From Burkholderiaceae bacterium (lineage in GTDB: Bacteria; Pseudomonadota; Gammaproteobacteria; Burkholderiales; Burkholderiaceae_C): 64,000 bases of DNA. Position numbers and translations under genes: made by a program. The notes below the pieces were generated by a model. The model worked only from the letters and a program-made list of their open reading frames with translations, had not been told where the DNA came from and made no database searches. Below are positions 1 to 8,855 of this stretch, one piece after another. Each line of letters starts with the position of its first letter. The first letter of the stretch is position 1. The stretch is taken from the NCBI GenBank assembly GCA_019234815.1, contig JAFALA010000110.1, positions 1 to 64,000 of the forward strand. The letters run 5' to 3'.

Positions 1-156
1 CGTCCAACTCACCATCGCCCCGACCATCAGCACCTCGCCGTGCGCGAAGTTGATCAGGTTGATGATCCCGTACACCATCGTGTAGCCCAGCGCCACCAGC
101 GCGTACATGCTGCCCAGCACCAGGCCGTTGATGATCTGCTGGATCAAAATTTCCAT
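1..156 (-). CDS. livH: Branched-chain amino acid ABC transporter permease LivH, N-terminal fragment
   Basis: The first 52 codons of a leftward gene cut by the window edge. The visible protein begins MEILIQQIINGLVLGSMYAL and continues with GYTMVYGIINLINFAHGE, the hallmark N-terminus of LivH-type inner-membrane permeases for leucine, isoleucine and valine uptake. AAGGA lies 9 bases upstream of the ATG, which supports this start. The rest of the liv operon should lie to the left, outside the window. LivH-like permeases also serve urea or other amide transporters, so the substrate is inferred from family only. Confidence 0.88.
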   Translation of the reverse strand, partial: MEILIQQIINGLVLGSMYALVALGYTMVYGIINLINFAHGEVLMVGAMVSWT

Positions 157-495
157 GAGACTAAATCCTTGTCGAACAGATTCCCTAGGGAACGTTGAGG
201 GCCTTTTCGCAAGGCCTATGCCAAGTTCTTGAAACCGAGGGTAAGCACCAAGAAAAACCTGTCCATGACTTTCATCAGAACGTCATGCAAGGGCCAAAGC
301 GTGGTCGCCAGCGAAAATCTGTGCGGAAATCCGCCCTACTCGCCACCCCAAAAGTGTGAAATTGGTTACATAGGCCGCGGTGACGGCTGTCCGCCAGCCT
401 GGGTCAGCCTGACCATGCCATCCCGAACGCCGCAGGCTTCAATCTTGCTAATAATTTGCCGTCTTGCCCCGCATTTGGGCAAACTACGCCCCCTT
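157..495. other. Divergent intergenic region between livH and dctB
   Basis: A stretch of 339 bases separates the livH start from the most likely dctB start. The dctB frame stays open back to about position 229, but the extra residues look like random translation (many Ser, Pro and Cys) and precede the membrane segment expected at the N-terminus, so I treat this as non-coding. It must hold promoters for both divergent genes. I see no convincing sigma-54 site or terminator. Confidence 0.5.
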
Positions 496-2391
496 ATGTC
501 CGCCTCCGCTGCACACGCCCTCTACCTGAAGCTCTACGCACGAATGTCCCGGGGCCTGCGGCGTCCCCTGTTTGCGGTCTACCTGACCATCACCCTGGCG
601 GCGGCGGGCTTGACGCTGGGGCATTACCTGAGCGAGCGGACCGGCCTTGTGCAACTGGCCGCAGGCGCCAGCGAGCGCCTGGAGTTGTATGCGGCCACCC
701 TCGACACCGAATTGGCGCGCCAGAGCTATCTGCCCAGCCTGATTGCGATCGATGATGCCATTGCCGCATTGCTGACCCACCCGGACGACGCGAACCTGCG
801 ACGCCTGGCCAGCCAGCGGCTGGCGCGCATCTCCGTGCGTGCCGGCGCCCGGCTGACCGTGGTCACCGATCCGCAGGGCCAGTTGCTGGCCTCCAGCCAT
901 GGCGCCGTTGGCCCGGACGGTGCCAAGGTCGTGCCCCCGTATCTGCTCGATCGGCTCAACGGCGAAGAAGGCCATTTCTTTGCCGCCGACGGCAACACGG
1001 GCAGCACCGATTTTTTCCTGGTGCATCCGGTCAAGCGCGCCAATGCCGTGTCGGGCTACATCGTCGTCAAGCTCAATCTGGCCCCGCTGGAGGCCTCCTG
1101 GGTGGACCTGGGCTTGCGCGCCCAAAGTGAACGTCTGCTGGTGGTGGACGACAACGACGTCGTCGTGCTGTCGTCGGTGCCGGACTGGAAATTCCATGTG
1201 CTGGGCCAGATCGACGAACCCAGGCGCCAGGTCTTGCGCGCGACCGGACGTTACGGGGATGGGCCCTTGCAGCCCCTGGGCATCGCGACCGAGGTCGTGC
1301 ATCAGGCCTATGCGCCGATCGTGCAAGTGCCGCCCGTGAAATCCGATATGCCCGGCGCGGCGCGAGGCACCTCACTGATGGCGCAGGAACAGCCCATTCC
1401 CCCGCTGGGCGTGCGGCTCGTGACCCTGTCGGACCCCAGCGAGGTCCGTCGTCAGGCCAGGGTCGCCGCATGGGGCGGCGCAGCCTTCGGATTCAGCATG
1501 GGATTGCTGGTGCTGTACCTGGCCTCAAGGCGGCGCGCCTTGCACCAGGTGTCCCAGGCCAAGGCGGAGCTGCAGCGCGCGCACACCCAGTTGGAACAGC
1601 TGGTCGACGAGCGGACCCAGGCGCTGCGCGACGCCAACACCGAACTGAAGCGGCAGATCGAACACCGCCTGCTGGCCGAAGACGAATTGCTGCAGGCCGG
1701 CAAACTGGCGGTGCTGGGGCAGATGTCGGCCGGCATCTCGCATGAGATCAATCAACCCTTGACGGCCTTGCGCGCCCTGTCGCGCAACACCCTGCTGCTG
1801 TTGGAGAACGGTCGCTACGCCACCGTGGCCGAGAATCTGCGCGCCGTCGACGACGTGGTCGAGCGCATGAGCGTGATCACACGGCAGTTGAAGAACTTCG
1901 CCCGCAAAGCCGAAAAGACCGTCGCCGCTGTGTCACTGCGTCAGGCTGTGGACAACGTGCTCCTGCTGCTGGACCACCGCCTGCGCGACGAGCAGGTGCA
2001 GGTCAGCCTGGACGTGCCCGAGCACCTGCTGGTGGTATGCGACGGCAATCGCCTAGAGCAGGTGCTGATCAACTTGATTGGCAATGCCGTCGACGCCATG
2101 CACGACTTGGCGAGCAAGCAACTGACGCTGAGTGCGGAACCGACGGGCAAGAACCGGCGGGCCCTGGTACGGGTCTGCGACAGCGGGCGCGGCATGGATC
2201 CCGACCAGCTGCAGCGCTTGTTCGAGCCCTTTTTCACCACCAAGCCGGCCGGCCAGGGTCTGGGGCTGGGCCTGGTGATTTCATCGAAGATCATTCATGA
2301 ATTCGGCGGCACGCTGCACGCCCGCCCCGGCGAGCAGGGCATGTGCTTCGAATTCGACCTGGAACTCGCCAAGAAGGATGCCCATGTTTGA
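496..2391 (+). CDS. dctB: DctB-like sensor histidine kinase (C4-dicarboxylate type)
   Basis: Membrane sensor kinase of about 631 residues. A transmembrane segment lies at roughly residues 22-44, a periplasmic double-PAS-like region follows (motifs such as SSHGAVG and GYIVVKLNLAPLE), and a second membrane segment at about 324-346 leads into a coiled coil. The phosphoacceptor is in SAGISHEINQPL (His416), with an N-box NLIGNAVDAM and G-boxes GRGMDPDQ and GQGLGLGLV. The NQPLTALR context is typical of DctB. In the known family it phosphorylates DctD in response to succinate, malate or fumarate. The start at 496 is chosen because it precedes the first membrane helix by a short tail; ATG at 544 is an alternative. 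The stop overlaps the dctD start by 8 bases, so the two are co-translated. No dctA or dctPQM transporter is visible here. Confidence 0.88.
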   Translation: MSASAAHALYLKLYARMSRGLRRPLFAVYLTITLAAAGLTLGHYLSERTGLVQLAAGASERLELYAATLDTELARQSYLPSLIAIDDAIAALLTHPDDANLRRLASQRLARISVRAGARLTVVTDPQGQLLASSHGAVGPDGAKVVPPYLLDRLNGEEGHFFAADGNTGSTDFFLVHPVKRANAVSGYIVVKLNLAPLEASWVDLGLRAQSERLLVVDDNDVVVLSSVPDWKFHVLGQIDEPRRQVLRATGRYGDGPLQPLGIATEVVHQAYAPIVQVPPVKSDMPGAARGTSLMAQEQPIPPLGVRLVTLSDPSEVRRQARVAAWGGAAFGFSMGLLVLYLASRRRALHQVSQAKAELQRAHTQLEQLVDERTQALRDANTELKRQIEHRLLAEDELLQAGKLAVLGQMSAGISHEINQPLTALRALSRNTLLLLENGRYATVAENLRAVDDVVERMSVITRQLKNFARKAEKTVAAVSLRQAVDNVLLLLDHRLRDEQVQVSLDVPEHLLVVCDGNRLEQVLINLIGNAVDAMHDLASKQLTLSAEPTGKNRRALVRVCDSGRGMDPDQLQRLFEPFFTTKPAGQGLGLGLVISSKIIHEFGGTLHARPGEQGMCFEFDLELAKKDAHV

Positions 2392-3724
2392 AGGTTACAA
2401 AATCGTTTTCGTCGAAGACGATCCGCCCGTGCGGGCCAGCCTGACGCAGACGCTGGAGCTCGCCGGGCTGGAAGTGCTGCCCTGCGGCTCGGCCGAGGCC
2501 GCGCTGCCGCACATCAGCCCGGGCGCGCAGATCGTCGTAGTGACCGACGTGCGCCTGCCCGGCATGGACGGCATGAGCCTGCTGGACCGCGTGGTCGCGA
2601 TCGACGCCGCCATTCCCGTGGTGCTGGTGACGGCGCACGGCGACGTCGCCATGGCCGTCAACGCGATGCGCGCCGGCGCCTACGATTTCCTGGAGAAGCC
2701 CTTTGCACCCGAGCGCTTCGTCGAGACCATCGTTCGGGCGCTCGACAAGCGCATGCTGCGCGCTGCCGTCGATGACCTGCGCGAACAGCTGCAGCGTGCC
2801 AACGGCATCGAGGCCGCGCTGCTGGGTCAATCGCCGGCGATGCAGCAGGTACGGCGCCAGATCCTCAACCTGGCCGGCACCTCGGCCGACGTGATGATCC
2901 TGGGCGAAACTGGCACCGGCAAGGAACTGGTCGCGCGCTGCCTGCACGACCAGAGCAAGCGGCGCGACCGCAACTTCGTCGCCATCAATTGCGGCGGCCT
3001 GCCCGAGAACCTGTTCGAAAGCGAGCTGTTCGGCCACGAGCCCGGCGCCTTCACCTCGGCGGCCAAACGGCGCATCGGCAAGATCGAGCATGCCAACGGC
3101 GGCACCCTGCTGCTCGACGAGATCGAGACCATGCCCATCGTCATGCAGATCAAGCTGCTGCGCATCCTGCAGGAGCGGCGCGTCGAGCGGCTGGGCTCGA
3201 ACGAGGAAGTGCCGATCAACGTGCGTTTCATTGCGGCAACCAAGGCCGACCTGCTGCAGCTCAGCGAGCAGCAGAAGTTCCGCGGCGACCTGTATTACCG
3301 CCTCAATGTCGCCACGCTCACGCTGCCGCCCTTGCGCGAGCGGCGCGAAGACATCCCCTTGCTGTTCCAGCATTTCGTGGCGCAGGCCTGCACGCGCTAC
3401 GAGCGCGAGGCGCCGGAGCTGTCGCCGCAGCGCCTGCGCGAGCTGATGGCGCACGACTGGCCCGGCAATGTGCGGGAGATCCGCAATGCCGCCGACCGCT
3501 TCGTGCTGGCGCTGGATGAGACCGGCATTCCCTCGGCCCTGGTCGAAGGCGAGCCGCAGACCCTGGCGCGCCAGATGGACCTGGTGGAAAAGACCTTGAT
3601 CGAGCAGGCGCTGCGCCGCTGCCAGGGCAAGGTGCCCGCTGCCATGGAGCTGCTGGGCGTGGCCAAGAAGACGCTCTACGACAAGCTGCACCGCCACAAC
3701 ATCGATCTGGAGCGGTTCCGCTGA
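2384..3724 (+). CDS. dctD: DctD-like sigma-54-dependent response regulator
   Basis: Response regulator of 446 residues, matching the usual DctD length. The receiver domain has Asp55 as phosphoacceptor in VTDVRLPGMDG. The AAA+ domain has Walker A GETGTGKE (174-181), Walker B TLLLDEIE, and a sigma-54 contact loop reading GAFTSA (221-226) instead of the consensus GAFTGA. A Fis-type helix-turn-helix closes the protein (AMELLGVAKKTLYDKLHRH). The ATG at 2384 follows AAGAAGGA at good spacing, inside the dctB 3' end. It should activate sigma-54 promoters of a dicarboxylate transporter located elsewhere; the target is inferred from family, not from neighbours. The gene ends 10 bases from a convergent gene. 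Confidence 0.88.
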   Translation: MFEGYKIVFVEDDPPVRASLTQTLELAGLEVLPCGSAEAALPHISPGAQIVVVTDVRLPGMDGMSLLDRVVAIDAAIPVVLVTAHGDVAMAVNAMRAGAYDFLEKPFAPERFVETIVRALDKRMLRAAVDDLREQLQRANGIEAALLGQSPAMQQVRRQILNLAGTSADVMILGETGTGKELVARCLHDQSKRRDRNFVAINCGGLPENLFESELFGHEPGAFTSAAKRRIGKIEHANGGTLLLDEIETMPIVMQIKLLRILQERRVERLGSNEEVPINVRFIAATKADLLQLSEQQKFRGDLYYRLNVATLTLPPLRERREDIPLLFQHFVAQACTRYEREAPELSPQRLRELMAHDWPGNVREIRNAADRFVLALDETGIPSALVEGEPQTLARQMDLVEKTLIEQALRRCQGKVPAAMELLGVAKKTLYDKLHRHNIDLERFR

Positions 3725-3734
3725 TAGCGCCTGC

Positions 3735-4736
3735 TTATCTGTAGCGCGCCGGGTCTGAAGAATCGGTGGGCTTTTGGATCACCCGCTTGAACGACTCGCT
3801 CATGGGCATCTGCAGGTTGATGCCCTTGGGCGGCACCGGCGCCTGGAACCATTTCTGGTACAGCGCGTAGATCTCGCCGCGCTGGTAGATGCCGATGATG
3901 ACGGCGTCCACCAGTTGCTTGAAGACGGGGTCGTCGCGGTTCAGGCCCAGGCCGTAGGGTTCCACCGACAGAGGCGTGTCGTTGATGACGAAGTCGCCCG
4001 GGTTGGGCGTCTGCGCCAGCAGACTGCGCATGAGCACATCGTCCATCACGTAGGCGTCGGCGCGTCCGGTCTGCAACATGCGAAAGGCGTCGGGGTCTTC
4101 CTGCGCCATCAGGATCTTCATGTTCAGCTTGCGGCTCTGGTTGAGCGCGTGCAGGTACTGGATGCTGGTGGTGCCTATGGTCGAAGCCACGGTGAGGCCG
4201 CTGAGATCGTCGATGCCGTTCAGATCGCTGGCCTTGCGCGTCATGATCTTGCTCTCTGACACGAAGGTCGTGATCGAGAAGCCCTGGCTCTTGGCCCGTT
4301 CGGCCGTGTTGGTCGTGACGCCGCACTCCAGGTCCAACGAGCCGTTGGCCACCAGCGCCAGGCGGGTGGCGGAGCTGACCGGCACCAGCTTGACCTCCAG
4401 ATCGGGCAGTTCGAGTTTTTGCCGGACCGCGTCGACCACCTTGAAGCACAGGTCCATCGAGTAGCCGATGGGCTTGAGCCTGGCGTCGAGGTAGGAAAAC
4501 GGGATCGATCCGACGCGGTAGCCGAGCACGATCACGCCGGTATCGCTGATGCGCTGCAAGGTGGGTGACTCGGCGATCGGCGCCGCCGGGCTGGCCGATG
4601 TCTTTTGAGCCTGCACGGGACCGGCTGTGCCAAGGCCAAAGGCCAGCAACGCCCCCAACAAGCCCAGGCGCAGTCGCGAGTTCAGGTGTCTATCGGCGCG
4701 GGCGGCACGGCAGGCGAAATGGGCGGTGTCAGACAT
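3735..4736 (-). CDS. Periplasmic amino acid ABC transporter substrate-binding protein (GltI-like)
   Basis: Protein of 333 residues with an N-terminal signal sequence (hydrophobic LLGALLAFGLGTAGPVQAQ, cleavage after AQA expected near residue 42) and a SBP_bac_3 fold: DTGVIVLGYR, PIGYSMDLCFKVVDAV, LDLECGVTTNT, GLTVASTIGTTSI, GRADAYVMDDVLM. These match glutamate/aspartate-binding GltI (YbeJ) proteins, which deliver acidic amino acids to GltJKL permeases. No permease or ATPase genes lie next to it, so it is an orphan binding protein or feeds a transporter encoded elsewhere. No clear Shine-Dalgarno precedes the ATG at 4736, and the 22-residue charged leader is long, so the true start may be slightly downstream. 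Confidence 0.82.
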   Translation of the reverse strand: MSDTAHFACRAARADRHLNSRLRLGLLGALLAFGLGTAGPVQAQKTSASPAAPIAESPTLQRISDTGVIVLGYRVGSIPFSYLDARLKPIGYSMDLCFKVVDAVRQKLELPDLEVKLVPVSSATRLALVANGSLDLECGVTTNTAERAKSQGFSITTFVSESKIMTRKASDLNGIDDLSGLTVASTIGTTSIQYLHALNQSRKLNMKILMAQEDPDAFRMLQTGRADAYVMDDVLMRSLLAQTPNPGDFVINDTPLSVEPYGLGLNRDDPVFKQLVDAVIIGIYQRGEIYALYQKWFQAPVPPKGINLQMPMSESFKRVIQKPTDSSDPARYR

Positions 4737-4881
4737 CGGTCGGCAAAGCGTGGCGGCAAGTCCGCCTCATCCAGCAAAAGCCGGAATTCTCACCGACTGT
4801 GGATTCGACGCAAGCGCGTAAATCCCAGGGGTCTCGCGCCGCAGTGGTGCTTGTGCCACAAACGCCGCGCGGACAGGAGGC

Positions 4882-5136
4882 TCAATGCCCTACGACATCC
4901 GCAGCGCCAGAGACCTCGTCCAGGCATTCATCGAGTTCAGCCTCAATCTGCGCCTCGTCGATCTCGCGATCAAACGCGGCCAGCTCCGCCGCCTTTGGGA
5001 TCAAAGGCTTGTCCAGCGGCCGGCAGACACGGCGCTGCAGGCGGTTGAGGCGGTCGGAACAAGCCGCCTCGCGGGCCACCTGCTCGGGATCGAGCATCAT
5101 CAGGAAGGGGTTCAGGACCAGTGCATCGACTTGCAT
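4882..5136 (-). CDS. Small conserved-looking hypothetical protein (84 aa)
   Basis: An 84-residue acidic protein beginning MQVDALVLNPFLMMLDPEQV, with a central basic stretch (RLNRLQRRVCRPLDKP) and an acidic tail (FDREIDEAQIEAELDE). GGAG lies 6 bases before the ATG at 5136, and its codon use fits the host, so I believe it is translated. The frame stays open further upstream, but that extension is Arg/Pro-rich and has no good start. No membrane segment or signal peptide is visible. I do not recognise a function; it resembles short orphans of Alcaligenaceae in style only. Confidence 0.6.
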   Translation of the reverse strand: MQVDALVLNPFLMMLDPEQVAREAACSDRLNRLQRRVCRPLDKPLIPKAAELAAFDREIDEAQIEAELDECLDEVSGAADVVGH

Positions 5137-5227
5137 GACAGACTCCAGTGCGTGTGGAGTCCAATGTAGTGGCCGGCCCCGGTTCCGGACAGTCGGCGGC
5201 CGGACAAGCCTGCTGTCAGGCAAACTC

Positions 5228-5875
5228 TTAGGGCCTTGCTGTGCTGGCGGCGCGCAGCTTGTCCGCCAGCCGGTCGCGCCCGGCCCGTTGGGCGAAGTCG
5301 GCGGCCGTCAGTCCCTGGTCGTTCTTGACGCGCGGATCGGCCCCCAGGCTCAGCAGATGCTCGGCGGTGTCGATGCTGCCATAGCTGGCGGCCAGCATCA
5401 GGGGCGTGCTGCCGTTGGGCGAGCGGCTTTCAAGGTCGGCGCCATGCTGCAGCAGCCAATCGACCGTGCCGTTGTCGGGACCGCTGGCGGCGTACAGCAT
5501 GGCGTTCCAGCCGGGCTCGTCGACGATGGCGCCGCGCGCCACCAATTCTTTGACCCAGTCCAGCCGCCCCTTCACGGCGGCCAGCATCAAAGGGGTTTCG
5601 CCCTGCTCGCTGATGGCATTGACGTCGGTGCCGGGGTGGCTGAGCAGCACCTTGTAGACCTTGGCGGAATCCTCTTTCAGGGCGAGCAACAAGGGCGTCT
5701 GCCCCTGGGCATCACGCAGGTTCGGGTCAGTTCCCCGCAGCAGCAGCGTCATGACGTCGCGGGCGCTGTCGAACTTGACGAACCGCATCATGTCGTCGAC
5801 GGGGTCGGCATGCGCCGGGCCGGCCAGCGAAAGCAGCAAAGACAGGCACAGGGCGCGAATCAAGCGATGGCTCAT
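5228..5875 (-). CDS. Periplasmic ankyrin-repeat protein
   Basis: Protein of 215 residues with a signal peptide (MSHRLIRALCLSLLLSLAGPAHA, cleavage expected after AHA) followed by four to five ankyrin repeats: GQTPLLLALKEDSAKVYKVLL, GETPLMLAAVKGRLDWVKEL, GWNAMLYAASGPDNGTVDWL, GSTPLMLAASYGSIDTAEHL and GLTAADFAQRAGRDRLADKL. Ankyrin repeats mediate protein-protein contacts; the partner is unknown. The start overlaps the tatD stop by 4 bases (ATGA), so it is the last gene of the mltG-tmk-holB-pilZ-tatD run. Secreted ankyrin proteins elsewhere accompany catalases or effectors, but nothing here supports such a role. Confidence 0.8.
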   Translation of the reverse strand: MSHRLIRALCLSLLLSLAGPAHADPVDDMMRFVKFDSARDVMTLLLRGTDPNLRDAQGQTPLLLALKEDSAKVYKVLLSHPGTDVNAISEQGETPLMLAAVKGRLDWVKELVARGAIVDEPGWNAMLYAASGPDNGTVDWLLQHGADLESRSPNGSTPLMLAASYGSIDTAEHLLSLGADPRVKNDQGLTAADFAQRAGRDRLADKLRAASTARP

Positions 5876-6657
5876 GAGGGTTCGGGCATGCGGAACAGGC
5901 GCCGGCAGTTTTCAGTGGTGACCGCCGCGACGTGCTCGACGCTGCAATGATGGATCTCCGCCATCTGCCTGGCGACATGCGGCACATAGGCCGGGCTGTT
6001 GGTCTTGCCTCGGTGCGGCACGGGCGCCAGGTAGGGGCTGTCGGTCTCGATCAGCAGGCGGTCCAGCGGCAAGGCGCCGGCCACTTCGCGAAGATCCGCG
6101 GCATTCTTGAACGTCAGGATGCCGGAAAAAGAGATGTAGTAGCCCTTGTCGACCGCCGCCTTGGCGATGTCCAGGTTTTCGGTGAAGCAATGGAACACGC
6201 CGCCGGCCGCTTCGCCCCCCTCTTCGTTGAGGATGCGCAATGTATCGGCGGCGCTGGAGCGGGTGTGGATCACCAGCGGCTTGCGTGCCTGACGCGCCGC
6301 ACGGATGTGGATGCGGAAGCGCTCGCGCTGCCATTCCATGTCCGCCAGCGTCCGGCCGTTGAGGCGGTAATAGTCCAGGCCGGTCTCGCCGATGGCGAGC
6401 ACCTTGTCGAGCTGAGCCAATTGCACCAGCTCGGCGACGTCGGGTTCGCGGACGTCCTCGTTGTCGGGGTGCACGCCGACGCTGGCGAACAGGGGTGGAT
6501 AGGCCTGCGCCAGGCCGTGCACGACGGGAAATTCCTCCATAGTCGTGCAGACGCACAAGGCCTGCGACACCTGGGCAGACGCCATCTCGTCCAAGACCTG
6601 CGGCACGCGGGCATGGAATTCCTCGGAACTCAGATGGCAGTGGGAATCAATGAACAT
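5872..6657 (-). CDS. tatD: TatD family metal-dependent hydrolase (DNase)
   Basis: About 261 residues. It begins MFIDSHCHLSSEEF, the metal-binding HxH motif at the N-terminus of TatD enzymes, and continues with GVHPDNE, AIGETGLDYY (Glu ligand), PLVIHTRSSAADTLRIL (His), GGVFHCFTE (His) and RLLIETDSPYLAPVPHRGKTNSPAYV (catalytic Asp). This is the full set of TatD/YcfH signatures. TatD proteins are 3'-5' exonucleases linked to DNA repair and fragmentation. The ATG at 6657 is preferred over one 5 codons upstream because the protein then starts at the conserved metal motif. It lies in the same run as holB and pilZ, the usual ycfH arrangement in proteobacteria. Confidence 0.92.
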   Translation of the reverse strand: MFIDSHCHLSSEEFHARVPQVLDEMASAQVSQALCVCTTMEEFPVVHGLAQAYPPLFASVGVHPDNEDVREPDVAELVQLAQLDKVLAIGETGLDYYRLNGRTLADMEWQRERFRIHIRAARQARKPLVIHTRSSAADTLRILNEEGGEAAGGVFHCFTENLDIAKAAVDKGYYISFSGILTFKNAADLREVAGALPLDRLLIETDSPYLAPVPHRGKTNSPAYVPHVARQMAEIHHCSVEHVAAVTTENCRRLFRMPEPS

Positions 6658-6690
6658 GGATGGCAAAAGCAAAAAATGGCGCCCTGGGAC

Positions 6691-7110
6691 TCAAAGCGTC
6701 TGGGTCGGCTTGGCGGACTGGATCGAGGTGCCCAGGATCTCTTCGATGCGATTGCGGATCACGCGCGTTTTCTCGTCGCCCGGGAACCTCACGCCCACGC
6801 CTTGCGTGCGTCCGCCCGAGGCGTTGGTGGGCGTGATCCAGCCGACCTTGCCGACGATGGGGTAGCGCTGCGGATCGTCGGGCAGGCTCAGGATCAGGTA
6901 GATGTCTTCGCCCAGCTTGTAGTCCCGGTTGGTGGGCACGAAGATGCCGCCGTCCTTGAACGCCGGGATGTAGGCCGCGTACAAGGCGCCCTTCTCGCGG
7001 AACACCAGTTGCATCATGCTGGGCCGCGCCGCCTGGCCGGCTTGCGCTGCGGCAGGATTGCCGGCGCCCGGCAGCACGGAGGCTTGGAACTTGGGGGGCG
7101 AATCGCTCAT
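6691..7110 (-). CDS. pilZ: PilZ domain protein (type IV pilus PilZ type)
   Basis: Protein of 139 residues with a low-complexity N-terminal tail (residues 1-30, Ala/Pro/Gln-rich) and a PilZ domain: MQLVFREKGALYAAYIPAF, GGIFVPTNRDYKLGEDIYL, GKVGWITPTN, GVGVRFPGDE. It lacks the RxxxR motif of c-di-GMP-binding PilZ domains, as expected for the founding PilZ of type IV pilus assembly. Position between holB and tatD is the usual one for this gene in proteobacteria. No pilus genes are in this window, so the pilus role rests on the family. Gap to tatD is 33 bases. Confidence 0.88.
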   Translation of the reverse strand: MSDSPPKFQASVLPGAGNPAAAQAGQAARPSMMQLVFREKGALYAAYIPAFKDGGIFVPTNRDYKLGEDIYLILSLPDDPQRYPIVGKVGWITPTNASGGRTQGVGVRFPGDEKTRVIRNRIEEILGTSIQSAKPTQTL

Positions 7111-7161
7111 GGTCTCGAGTGTAGCGAAGGGCGGCCTGTCCGGTCGCTCAGGTCAGGCCGC

Positions 7162-8214
7162 TCAGACCTGTGCGCCCACCTTGACCCGCATGGCCATCTG
7201 GCCCTGAGTCACCAGGGACTCCAGCAGCAGGTTCGCGTTGAGCGGGTGTTCGGCGTGGCGCGCGGCATCGAGCAGAACGCGCGACCAGGCCTGGATGGCG
7301 GCGGTGTTGCGCGGTGCGGGCAAGGCATCGCGCGGGAAATAGCTGGGCGGCGCGCCGATGCTGGTGCGCACCAGGTCATGGGCCAGGCGCTGCAGCGCAT
7401 CGATGGCGCGCGGCACCGGCCAGTCGGCCAGGGCGCTGGCATCGGCCTGCGCCACGCGGCGCGGCAGTTCGCGCCAGGTCTCGGGCTTGACGCCGTCGGC
7501 CGCCCAGCGCAAGGCCTCCTGCGGGCGTCCGCCGGTGGCGGACAAAAGGATTTCGGGCGCATCCAGGCCCTGCTTCACCAGCCATTGCAGCGCGAGTTCC
7601 CGGTCGGGCAGGCCCAGGGGCACGGGCTGGCAGCGGCTGCGGATGGTGGGCAGCAGGCCTTCCGGGTCGGCGCTGGCCAGCACGAAACGCAGCACGCCGG
7701 CCGGCTCCTCCAGGGTCTTGAGCAACGCGTTGGCCGCCACATGGTTCAACGCTTCAGCCGGATAGATCAGCACCACCTTGGCTCGGCCCCGCGCGCAGCT
7801 GACCTGGGCAAAGCCCAGCATCTTGCGGATGGCATCGATCTTGATTTCGCGACTGGGCTTGGCCTTGCTGGCCTTGCCCTCGCCGTCCTTGGGCGCCTCG
7901 GCCTCGTCAGACCCCAAGCCCAGGGATTCGCGCAAGGCTTCCGGCACCAAGACCTGGAAGTCGGGGTGGGAGCCGGCCTGAAACAGGCGGCAGCTGGCGC
8001 ATTGGCCGCAGGCCTGCGACGGGGCCGAGGCGCCGGGATGCGCCTCGCAAAGCCATGATTGCGCCAACAGCAGCGCAAGTTCGTATTGCCCGACACCGGC
8101 AGGCCCTTGCACCAGCAAGGCGTGCGAGCGCGCATGCCGCAAGGCGTCGCGCAGGGGCGAGTCCAGCCAGGGTTGATCGATCCGCGCGACGCCCGCGTCC
8201 TGCCCGCTCACCAT
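7162..8214 (-). CDS. holB: DNA polymerase III delta-prime subunit
   Basis: Clamp-loader subunit of about 350 residues. The N-terminal AAA+ module has a degenerate Walker A ([11 protein letters not shown], Gln in place of Lys), as expected because delta-prime does not hydrolyse ATP. A four-cysteine zinc module follows (C-x11-C-x2-C-x2-C in the segment around CGQCASC), then [26 protein letters not shown] and [12 protein letters not shown]. The C-terminal domain is the all-alpha collar region. ATG at 8214 overlaps the tmk stop by 7 bases, indicating coupled translation. The reading frame runs on upstream but there it only shadows tmk. Confidence 0.93.
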   Translation of the reverse strand: MVSGQDAGVARIDQPWLDSPLRDALRHARSHALLVQGPAGVGQYELALLLAQSWLCEAHPGASAPSQACGQCASCRLFQAGSHPDFQVLVPEALRESLGLGSDEAEAPKDGEGKASKAKPSREIKIDAIRKMLGFAQVSCARGRAKVVLIYPAEALNHVAANALLKTLEEPAGVLRFVLASADPEGLLPTIRSRCQPVPLGLPDRELALQWLVKQGLDAPEILLSATGGRPQEALRWAADGVKPETWRELPRRVAQADASALADWPVPRAIDALQRLAHDLVRTSIGAPPSYFPRDALPAPRNTAAIQAWSRVLLDAARHAEHPLNANLLLESLVTQGQMAMRVKVGAQV

Positions 8215-8843
8215 CCGCGCTGCTCCAGCACGGCCACGATCTGCGCGCTGACTTCGGGCACGCTCAATCCGGCGTCGATGCGGACCATGCGCTGCGGCGC
8301 GGCTTGCGCGCGATCGGCATAGCCCTGGCGCACCCGTTCGAAAAATTCCAGGTCCTGCTGTTCGAACCGGTCGGCCTCGCGCACGGCTGCCCGGCGCTGC
8401 GCGGCGACAGCGGGCGCCACGTCGAACCACAGGGTCAGGTCAGGCTCGCGACCCGCCTGCACCCAGGTTTCGAGCGCCTGCAGGGGCGCCAGATCCATGC
8501 CCCGCCCCGCCCCTTGGTAGGCAAAGCTGGCGTCCGTGAAGCGATCGCAAACCACGGTCTTGCCGGCCTGCAAGGCAGGCTCGATGACCTTCCGGAGGTG
8601 ATCGCGGCGGCCGGCAAACACCAGCAAGGCTTCGGTCAGCGCGTCCATGGGCCGATGCAGCACCAACTCGCGCAAGGCCTCGGCCAGTTCCGTGCCGCCG
8701 GGTTCGCGCGTATGCAGGACCTCGGCGCCGGCCAGGCGAAAGCGCTCGCCCAGGGCCGCTACATGGGTGGACTTGCCGGCGCCGTCTATGCCTTCGAATG
8801 TGATGAATCGACCGCTCACCTGACTCACGTTGCTCACGTTCAA
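8208..8843 (-). CDS. tmk: Thymidylate kinase
   Basis: dTMP kinase of about 211 residues, making dTDP for DNA synthesis. [15 protein letters not shown] contains the P-loop, [16 protein letters not shown] is the dTMP-binding region with the conserved Arg, [19 protein letters not shown] carries the DR(Y/F/H) motif, and the LID region includes [18 protein letters not shown]. The upstream boundary is uncertain: TTG at 8843 has GGCGGA at a plausible distance, but in-frame GTG codons at 8837, 8828 and 8819 would give shorter tails nearer the family norm. mltG precedes it by 12 bases and holB overlaps its end. Confidence 0.92.
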   Translation of the reverse strand: MNVSNVSQVSGRFITFEGIDGAGKSTHVAALGERFRLAGAEVLHTREPGGTELAEALRELVLHRPMDALTEALLVFAGRRDHLRKVIEPALQAGKTVVCDRFTDASFAYQGAGRGMDLAPLQALETWVQAGREPDLTLWFDVAPAVAAQRRAAVREADRFEQQDLEFFERVRQGYADRAQAAPQRMVRIDAGLSVPEVSAQIVAVLEQRGW

Positions 8844-8855
8844 TTTTTCCGCCGC

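Noticed and set aside
2291-3697. A 468-codon minus-strand frame opposite dctD
   Set aside because: Shadow of the regulator gene; no start with ribosome site and no recognisable motif.
5932-8058. A 708-codon open frame on the plus strand
   Set aside because: It is antisense to tatD, pilZ and holB, which have complete family motifs. Its composition (His, Gln, Arg and Gly-rich) is that of a GC-rich shadow frame.
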